Positions 56,696-64,000 of a DNA stretch of 64,000 nucleotides are shown here, piece by piece. Source of the stretch: Cadophora sp. MPI-SDFR-AT-0126 (taxonomy: Eukaryota > Ascomycota > Leotiomycetes > Helotiales > Ploettnerulaceae); NCBI GenBank assembly GCA_020747065.1, contig JAGMVK010000001.1, positions 310,001 through 374,000 on the forward strand. The letters are read 5' to 3'. A program made the translations under genes and the position numbers. Position 1 is the first letter of the stretch. Every line of letters starts with the position of its first letter. The notes below the pieces were generated by a model, which saw only the letters and a list, made by a program, of their open reading frames with translations, ran no database searches and was not told the DNA's origin.

Positions 56696-58165
56696 ATGAG
56701 CGCGCAAGAACCTCCAGTGCCGCCAGCTGTGGCCGGGGATGTCCTGTCGTCAAGGGATCGATCTGTGGACCTACATCGCATGCAGTCTCACGACAGACAA
56801 TCTCTGGCGTCTACGGCAGCAGGAAAAAAGACCCAAGGCTTCAGAGCCGGTGTTGGACTCGGCAATGTAGCAAGACGCACACTAGGAATCTTCTTACTGC
56901 TTGTTACTGTTGGGTTGTGGACCAGCTCTAACTTCTTGACAAGTGTATGTACCCCCACGTTTCTCTACTGCGTGTGCTACTTTGCTGATATATATATGTA
57001 TAGTATATATTTGCGGATAATACGTACTCGAAACCTTACTTTGTCACTTACTTCAATACTTCCTTTTTCGCCATATCGCTGATCCCAATCTTCTGGAGGA
57101 TCTCGCATCAGCATGGCTTCTCGCACATCCGAACCTCCATAGCGGAGTTCTGGCAGCAGGGAAAGACAAGTTACACAGCCATAGGCAGCAAATTCGGAGG
57201 CGATGAAGACGATGCCGAGGATCCCATGTCAGCCTCGCATTCCAGACTACTGGTGGACAATGATGTTGGACCAGCACTGAGCTTGTCTGGAGATCCTCGC
57301 CCCCAGGACGAGATGCTGAGCGTGTCGGAGACCGCATGGCTCAGCTTGGAATTCTGCTTCCTATGGTTTGCAGCCAACTACTTAGTTGCCGCTTGCTTGG
57401 AATATACCAGTGTTGCGAGCTCAACTATCTTGACATCAACCAGCAGCATCTGGACCTTGATCTTTGGAGCTCTGGTTCGTGTCGAGCACTTCTCGTACAA
57501 GAAACTGATTGGGGGTACTGGCTTCGTTGTCTGGTATCGTCTTGATCTCGTCAGTAGATCTGTCGAGAAAGGACAATGATGACCATCGGGGAAACTTCCC
57601 GCATAAGTCTCAGGGTGAAATTGCCCTTGGTGATGCTATGGCATTTGGCAGCGCGGTCATGTACGGCATCTATGCTGTTGTCATGAAGAAGCGGATTGGG
57701 AATGAGGATCGTGTCAGCATGCCGCTGTTCTTTGGACTGGTTGGCCTCTTCAATGTGATCTTCTTGTGGCCGGGCTTTATTATCCTGCACTTTACTAAAG
57801 TGGAGACATTTGCTTTGCCGCCTACCAGCAAAGTTTGGATGGTCATACTAGTATGTTTTCTACACTTCTCCCCCTTTGACAACACTACTGATATGTGACA
57901 GATGAATTCTGCTTCGTCCTTCATTGCAGACTACTGCTGGGCGTATGCTATGCTCCTCACCACTCCACTGTTGGTAACGGTTGGACTGTCTATGACGATC
58001 CCGTTGTCCTTGATCGGCCAGATGGTCATCAGCAAGCAGTACTCCAGTGTTCTATATTGGGTCGGTGCTGTTATTGTCCTCTTGTCATTCCTCTTTATCA
58101 ATCATGAGAGCAAAGACGAAGATGACCCACTGGCCAGGCGTGAAGGTATTGATAACGTTGCTTGA
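56696..58165 (+). pseudogene. Thi74/SLC35F-type (DMT superfamily) transporter, with one-base frameshift
   Basis: Related to vacuolar or mitochondrial Thi74/YML018C proteins with about ten membrane helices. The visible frame-consistent exons are 56696-56944, 57004-57850 and 57902-58165. Membrane segments include LGIFLLLVTVGLWTSSNFL, SVSETAWLSLEFCFLWFAAN, SSTSIWTLIFGALV-like and LLTTPLLVTVGLSMTIPLSL. The frame breaks at a run of five G (57511-57515). Before it the frame reads KKLIG, after it VLASLSGIVLISSVDLS continues in the next frame, and the old frame stops at 57579. A run of four G would leave one clean frame of about 452 residues. The cause is either sequence error or a recent inactivating insertion. 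All else looks intact. Confidence 0.8.
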
Positions 58166-59151
58166 AGATTGGGCGACTCCTGGAGCAAAGGAGTGTTCTG
58201 ATCATCGGATCTCGAGTTTCATGGATGGGCTGCGCCTGTGGGCTCGTGATTTTCGTACTGGGACGTGACCAGACTCGACTTTGGTCGGCGAAATGGCTTC
58301 GACTGGCTGTCAAGATTGGGCAGAAGGCAAAGACGGCGCCGCTCCATTAAAGTCCGTGGATTCGATCGGCTTTCTAGTAGAAGAGCGGAACCTATGGCAT
58401 CTGTCAGTTGTGGTCCAAGGTCAGCCGCAGAAGAGGGAGCAATGAGCACATCAACTCACTCGCAAGAATAGCCCTTGCTATTGCTTAGAGGACACAAGAA
58501 GATGATTAGAAGCATGCCAGCAAAGTTCCCAGAGGTAGCTAGTCGATACAGCTGAGGGCGCTGTCGATTCTCACAGGGTCTGTGAAAATGCTAGGAAAAT
58601 GAGGCTCGCAGAGGATATCTTCCGACCTTGATACTGAAAATTCGACGAGAGAGGCCTCGAAAAGAGTTACTCTTGACAATAAAGAGCACATAACAACACT
58701 CAATCCACTCCTCTCAATCTCACTGGAAGATAAGTTGATCAACTATATTAGTTAGTTTCCTTCACTTCATCTTCGAGGCTAAGGAAAGCTGGCGGTCTCG
58801 GCCTCGCTTCGGACGGCTGCCCTCTTCCCGGTCGCTCCTTCTCTCTCTCGCGCTTGCAATGTTGATTCGACTCGAGTTCAAATTTGAGTGGCCCCCCACT
58901 AACCACACCAGTCACACCAAATCGTTCGTTCTCTACTCTTCTCTCTTCTCTCTTTCCAACCTCCCACATCGATCTCCTCGCAACCTCAAACCTTACCTTC
59001 CTCCCACATCTGGGGCTGCCACTCTTTCTGTTTTCCTTCTTCTTTCTCCTGCATCCTTTCGTCCCTCCTTTGGGACTTCGTCTGCCATTACAGACCCTCA
59101 CTCACTCACTCACTCACTCACCACCCTGCCTGTCATCTAATTCTCGCAGTA
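58166..59151. other. 986-base gap upstream of the rhodopsin-like gene
   Basis: No gene seen. The right third (about 58860-59150) is a pyrimidine-rich leader ending in a tandem CTCA repeat, typical of a fungal promoter or 5' leader. Confidence 0.55.
59097..59120. repeat. CTCA microsatellite
   Basis: Six perfect CTCA units, in the pyrimidine-rich leader 32 bases before the rhodopsin-like start codon. Confidence 0.9.
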
Positions 59152-60567
59152 ATGGCCGATACTAGCTATTTCGAGGGCTTGCAGGCTGGAGCAGGCATCG
59201 ATCCAAACGACCATTCCAGCATGTCTAGTTCGATCATTTGGACCACTTCTGTGCTGATGGCCGCCGTCTTGTTTATCACAGTCGCCCGAATGCTCGTCCG
59301 AGGCGGATATCGTTATGAGAGTCACACCATGGACCGTTCTCGTATCCTTGGATATGATGACTGTAAGTCACTCATTTCCTGCGTTTGACAGCATCCTCTG
59401 CAGTTTTGCAGTAGTACCCTTGCGATGTGCCTCTTTACTCTGTGGCTTGCTTGCTTGTCAGACCTTTTTTTTAGTGGTAATGCTGACTTGAGTGAAGACC
59501 TCATGTTTGCAGCCCTCGTTGTCACTGCCTTTCTTGCTATGTGCTCGATCATTGGTGCCTGGATGGGTCTTGGAAGACACATCATGGATATTCTGCGCGA
59601 AAATCCGGACCCCAAGCTCGAGCAAACTCAGAGTCTTATCCAGACCCTCTATGGCTGTTACGTGTGCTACTCTGTCGCCAATGCCCTGACGAAGTTGTCG
59701 ATCATCGCCTCCTACCTTCGCATCTTCCCTGGCATGCACTTCCGTCGTGCCATGTGGGGTCTTGGAATCTTCGTTGTCCTCCAAGCGCTCGCCTCTGTCG
59801 TCACCATCATCTTCGAGTGCGATCCTGTTGAAAGCTCTTGGAATTGGAACGTGAAGCGCAAGAAATGCATTGACATTCAATTGTTCTTCTACATCACCTC
59901 CGCTATCAACACTGCTACGGATTTCGCACTCTGGGCTGCTCCGATGCCCTACTTCTTGAAATCCCACATGTCGCGGAAGCAGAGAATCGAACTGGTGCTA
60001 TTGTACTCGATTGGTCTTCTGTGAGTATCTCTTCTGAGGATGCGTCAACACTGACTCATTGCCGGATAGTTCATGTCTTTCTGGTCTCTTTCGTCTGGGT
60101 CAACTCAAGGGTCTGGGGTCGCTGGACATCACATGTGAGACTCCCTATCCATCCTCGTACATCCTCCCTTGTCTGACCCGTTGATAACAGATCATGGTGC
60201 CTTGCCTCTTAATTGCTCAATGGGTGAGGTTAGCCTTGGAATCATTTGTGCTTGCATTCCTCCTCTACGTCCTACCTTCCGACCAATCTTGCAGAAACTC
60301 CGACTGGTTTCCAGAACTCCTCCCATTGATAAGTGCAAGGTCACGCCGGTCTCAACTCCACAAGTCAGTCAACATCCCTACTTCGAGCGTAGACGAGAGC
60401 GAGCACTGTCCCGAATCCTTGAGGACGGTCCCGAAAATATCGAGTTTGACGAATTCGAGGAATCCTTCAGACAGTATCTCGGCTCCTCCGTTTCTTCTTT
60501 GCGACCCTCTGAAACTGGGACCATTGGCGAGAGAGGTTCTGCTACTAGCGCGCGTCGCTTCGTCTAG
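59152..60567 (+). CDS. fungal rhodopsin-like (PTH11-related) seven-helix integral membrane protein
   Basis: Four exons, join(59152..59362, 59513..60020, 60070..60134, 60191..60567), give 386 residues. It has the fungal-only 'rhodopsin domain' architecture: an N-terminal helix (SIIWTTSVLMAAVLFITVAR), then VVTAFLAMCSIIGAW, a conserved ALTKLSIIASYLRIFP, WGLGIFVVLQALASVVTIIF, ECDPVESSWNW, a helix with NTATDFALWAAPMPY and a last helix with VSLGIICACIPPLRPTF. The Asp in the NTATDF region and the CxCIPPLRP end are family constants. No retinal lysine is evident. The family is presumed to be plasma-membrane sensors. The tail is hydrophilic, with Ser/Arg/Glu residues. The 150-base first intron is long for this window. 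Confidence 0.9.
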
Positions 60568-61458
60568 ACATTTCCAGCACTGATACTTCTGAAGGCTTCT
60601 ACGTCCATCATGTACCTAGGATACTTTGGGTTGATTCCATTTGCTTTGGGTGGATATGACATATGCAGTACATCGGAAAGGTTATGATTTGATTTGCTAT
60701 GCTACTCGGACAAGGACATCTGAAGACCTTAAGATTTTCATCGCTCGGCGTCGGTGGATACGACTGAATGATCAAGCTCAGGATCTGATTTGCTGCTGTG
60801 AAAATGCGCCGTGATGTAATGGTAATGAGCTATCAGAAGTCTTCGGCTTTCTGCTCCATTCAATACATTACTTCTTCATACCTTTCTAACTCCTATGGGA
60901 ACTCAGGTGACGCGTGAGAACTAAAGGGCGGTGGGTCTAAAATATGACTTACGACGAGCTGTGACCCTGGACAAGGAATATCGACGTGAACAGACTCCGG
61001 TAGTACTTGAATTTGAAATCTCTTTGATGAGAAATTAAGCAAGCAAATTGTTGCCAAAATCACAGATGCAGGCTTGAAAAGAACGACTCCAGATTACAAA
61101 GACTCGCATTCTATTCATCCAACCGAATTCGCTTCCATCTGATTGATGTCTATCTACAGTAGAGGAAGCGAGGGGTGTGCAGTAGTGGTACATGGGTATC
61201 TATGCTCTGCGCTACTCTGCTCTACTCTACTCTGCTCTTTCTTGCACTACTTCTGCTTGCACGACTAATCTCGGAGTACTGGGAGCCTCATCCTCCTCCT
61301 CGCTCATTGGTATTACCAAGCTGACGCCGTGCCATGGCAGACTGTTTAGTGCTCATTACCTGATCATATGTCCATCCGTATCCCGTGTCTTTGTGATGGT
61401 ATCTCTGTCCTCTTTGGTGTTCGTCTCCCATTCTTTCCTTGCTCTGCTTGGCTCAGTT
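60568..61458. other. convergent 3' region, rhodopsin-like / haem oxygenase-like
   Basis: 891 bases with no supported gene. A short CTCTGC/CTCTAC repeat lies at about 61200-61245. Confidence 0.5.
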
Positions 61459-63114
61459 TTACTTGAGCTTATAGCGCAGATAAAAGAGCAGTAAAAGGAG
61501 GACGGCCAGGGTAGGCATTACCACCATCCTCAATACACATCCGCTTTCTTTCTCCTCCTCACTCGTCCTTTGCCTCGTGATCGTGACACCTTCTTTCTCA
61601 CTTCCCTCCTTCTCATCGAGCTCAGGCTCATCCACAAACATGACCTGCGGCGCTCCCGTCCCCGTCTTCACACCGAGCGAATTCGAAAATCGTCTAACCA
61701 CCTGATCGAAACTCGGCAGTGTCCCTCTAAACATTATAACCCTTGCCACAGGCCCAGCAACCACGTCTAAGAAGCCTCCACTTCCTTTCCTCTCTCCTTT
61801 GCCTTCTAAACTAGCCACACAGCTCGCAACCTCCTCGCCCTTCTCCAACGTCCCGCGCCTACTCATCCTCTCCTTCGCCACAGACACGCTATCACGGCTC
61901 GCGTTCAGCGGCCGCCCTCTCGCGGTAGCAGCTGATGCTGAAGTCGCGAGGTCGAACTCTGTGGTGCCGACCACGGCGTCGAGTTGGTTGACGAGGCGGA
62001 GCATGTAAGTGAAGATGTGTTGGGCTTCAAGCACGATGTCATCTTTTTCGCCGGCAGTGAGGAGGATTTCTGCTTCGGCTATGCGGGACTTGAAGAGTGT
62101 TTTGAGATCTTCGCCGTCCGAGTCTCCGAGGAAGGAGAAGAATGAGAGGCCTGGGAGCGGTTTGGCATTTGGTTCTGGGGGTGGGAGCCGTGGGTTGAAG
62201 GTCTTTGCAGCGGGCTGCGTGCGAGTGGGCGCTGTGTTTGTTTCGGAGGTTGAGGAGGGTGATGGACGGGAATTGGGGCGTGATGTTGAGCGTGGTGGGA
62301 CTGCAGAGTCGTCGATGCTGTAGGGTCTGACTGGAGATGATTCATGGCTCCAGAATGTGTCGCCTTGTCCGCCTGCTTCTTTAAGTGCTGCGCGGAGATA
62401 ACGTCCGCCTGAGAAGAGAGCCATGTAGAGTACCCATGCATATGCTAGTAACACATGCGGATTTGCTTCCACGGAGCTCTTAGTATGTTGTAGAAAGTCT
62501 GCTAGAGGCCCGGAGTGTGATATGGATCTTAGCTGGGCGGATATCTGGTGGTCTGGCGTCTTCGTCAGGGTCCGTATATCTGCAAGAAGTCGTCCTGCTC
62601 TCAGTAGACCTGGCAGACGGAGGTGTGTGAGGAGTGAGTGTGTTCTTGTACAGATCTTCGGCGTGTCTATCAGGCGAGTGGGTTTCTGCGAGTTGTTCGA
62701 GACCAATGGGATGGACTTCGAGTCCTGGAGGGGTTGCCCTGGGTCGCAGGCATCGTGGGTAGTCTGCAAGGTGGTGGGCAGTTGTGGCGAGGAAAGTAGC
62801 GTCTCCCAGAGGTCTTCGAAGGTCGAGTAGATGGGTGCGATGTGGAAGAGGCCTGAGACGTAAGTGGAGGGGTTGGTGGTGTAAGGTGGGAGGGCGAGGG
62901 GTAGTCGAGTGAGGATTAGACGATTCAGTTGCGCATGGAGTGGACGGGTTGATATGTTGACTATGCGATGGTTAGGATCTGTATATATTGTAGAGAGACA
63001 GGAGTACATACTGCGTTCGGAGAGCGAATGAGGATTTATCGGAGGAGAGGGCATTGGAGACGGCGTGGGGATGCTGTGGCTTGACATCTTCTCGCTATCA
63101 TGATGTGCGAACAT
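61459..63114 (-). CDS. tail-anchored haem oxygenase-like protein
   Basis: Two exons, complement(61459..62960, 63012..63114), give about 534 residues. A second ATG at 63087 would remove nine. Splicing joins LSER to INISTRPLHAQLNRLILTRL, the block with the proximal-haem histidine of fungal Hmx1-type proteins. LRLPGLLRAGRLLADIRTLT and LLAYAWVLYMALFSGGRYLR complete the helical fold, the last being the distal helix with the Gly-rich kink. An insert of about 80 residues rich in Ser, Pro and Thr splits the fold. It is followed by DDIVLEAQHIFTYMLRLVNQ. A hydrophobic tail helix (VVMPTLAVLLLLLFYLRYKL) anchors it, probably in the endoplasmic reticulum. Length is about twice that of a minimal haem oxygenase. 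Enzyme activity is inferred only. Confidence 0.8.
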   Translation of the reverse strand: MFAHHDSEKMSSHSIPTPSPMPSPPINPHSLSERSMYSCLSTIYTDPNHRIVNISTRPLHAQLNRLILTRLPLALPPYTTNPSTYVSGLFHIAPIYSTFEDLWETLLSSPQLPTTLQTTHDACDPGQPLQDSKSIPLVSNNSQKPTRLIDTPKICTRTHSLLTHLRLPGLLRAGRLLADIRTLTKTPDHQISAQLRSISHSGPLADFLQHTKSSVEANPHVLLAYAWVLYMALFSGGRYLRAALKEAGGQGDTFWSHESSPVRPYSIDDSAVPPRSTSRPNSRPSPSSTSETNTAPTRTQPAAKTFNPRLPPPEPNAKPLPGLSFFSFLGDSDGEDLKTLFKSRIAEAEILLTAGEKDDIVLEAQHIFTYMLRLVNQLDAVVGTTEFDLATSASAATARGRPLNASRDSVSVAKERMSRRGTLEKGEEVASCVASLEGKGERKGSGGFLDVVAGPVARVIMFRGTLPSFDQVVRRFSNSLGVKTGTGAPQVMFVDEPELDEKEGSEKEGVTITRQRTSEEEKESGCVLRMVVMPTLAVLLLLLFYLRYKLK

Positions 63115-64000
63115 TAAACAGAAAAGCAGAAAAGCGAGAAGCTTGCAGCAGGGAAGCGATTAACAATATTTGTACTGTAGGTAGAATAGGTAGAATCGAA
63201 GGAGGTGTGAATAGGGGAAGGACAAATGTCGTACAGAAGTTTGTTTTGTTATTCACACCACTTGGGGATGTTGGCAGATAGCTCCTTCGATAGTTTGGCA
63301 GGACCCGGACACGCTTTGATCGCAATCTCGACTCTTCTGTAGCTATCGATAAACTTTATTTCGACTAGACTGCGCCAAAATGGAGGACAGAGCGAGGTAG
63401 GTAGAGATCGTAATGATGGGGAGGCATCGTTGACATGGGTTTGAAGAAAGAAGAAAGGTATTTGATTTAGCTATTATGAAATACTTCTCTTCTATTCAAG
63501 GCTGCTCGCGGTGTGATGCTTGTTTTGCCCTGCCTGACGCGATCCGGACATGGGATTTTTGATTTCCGTTCGCGGTCAGCCTCGGCATCGTACTATGGGG
63601 TGCATCGATTTATCGATCGATCGCATCATCGCATCATCGCATCATCTTATCATCGTATCTTCAAGGTACTTGATCTTTTTGCGACTTCTGTTGCTTCTTT
63701 CTTTTTTGGAGTTAAGTTGAAGAAATTGGCAGGATGTTACAATATTTATATTTGACTTTATTCAAGGGATGATCCTCTCCATTTCTTCAAAATCCCACCC
63801 ATCTCGGCATCGAATTTGATACGAGAATCCCATCTGACGCTGACCCTCTGTGGAAACGGTTCAGGGATCCATCCCAGCGCAAGTGCACGATCATGTGATG
63901 GTCTTATTTATACTCGTTCATTGTTTGAAGCCATTCACATATGCATCTTCTCCTGATTTTTTATTCTCGCGACCTGATCTGCGCATGGCTGGAAGCGACT
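63115..64000. other. 886-base right end, upstream of the haem oxygenase-like gene
   Basis: No gene seen. It holds the promoter of the minus-strand haem oxygenase-like gene and a small ATC-rich repeat. The window stops here, so a gene starting beyond cannot be judged. Confidence 0.5.
63623..63646. repeat. three GCATCATC tandem units in an ATC-rich stretch
   Basis: Three perfect GCATCATC units, flanked by degenerate TCGATCGATC and TTATCATCGTATC, spanning about 63604-63660. A simple microsatellite. Confidence 0.85.

Noticed and set aside
1..64000. CRISPR arrays, bacterial operons, transposons, rRNA or tRNA genes
   Set aside because: No direct-repeat arrays, transposase or reverse-transcriptase motifs, long terminal repeats or convincing tRNA boxes were seen. 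The DNA is eukaryotic with spliceosomal introns throughout.

Overview
The window is nuclear DNA of a filamentous ascomycete (Pezizomycotina). Genes are dense, lie on both strands and carry short GT-AG introns, mostly 45-120 bases, often with CTAAC or CTGAC branch sites. The families are fungal: HET and 2EXR domain proteins, WSC domains, large-subunit catalase, a PTH11/rhodopsin-like membrane protein, Atg16 and Pot1. The protein set would fit Leotiomycetes, but the sequence alone does not settle the class. I see no mobile element, rRNA, tRNA or CRISPR array.

Layout. About 1-20 kb mixes accessory and core genes: a probably broken 2EXR gene, a Helo-like/pseudokinase/ZZ protein, importin alpha and Pot1 (divergent), an NmrA-like oxidoreductase, a Ser/Thr-rich single-pass membrane protein, and two divergent HET-domain genes. 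From 20-33 kb it is mostly housekeeping: Spb1 rRNA methyltransferase, a Cdt2-like WD40 protein, a small methyltransferase, a Tim17-family-like membrane protein, eIF4B and a JMJD7-like hydroxylase. From 34-41 kb lies a peroxide-related pair: a secreted haem peroxidase with four WSC domains, convergent with a large-subunit catalase. From 42-56 kb are Rrp5, a YMC020W-like alpha/beta hydrolase, Dot1, Atg16 and Ypt7/Rab7. From 56-63 kb are a Thi74/SLC35F-type transporter with an apparent one-base frameshift, a rhodopsin-like seven-helix protein and a tail-anchored haem-oxygenase-like protein.

How they work together. The left part holds four proteins of the kind linked to fungal self/non-self recognition, including two HET genes sharing a 265-base promoter. 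Spb1 and Rrp5 both serve ribosome assembly. Atg16 and Ypt7 share a 441-base intergenic region and both serve autophagy and vacuole delivery. Catalase and the WSC peroxidase both consume peroxide, in different compartments.

Exon structures were derived by hand from splice-site consensus, reading frame and family motifs. They are internally frame-consistent except where stated, but none has been checked against RNA or a database.
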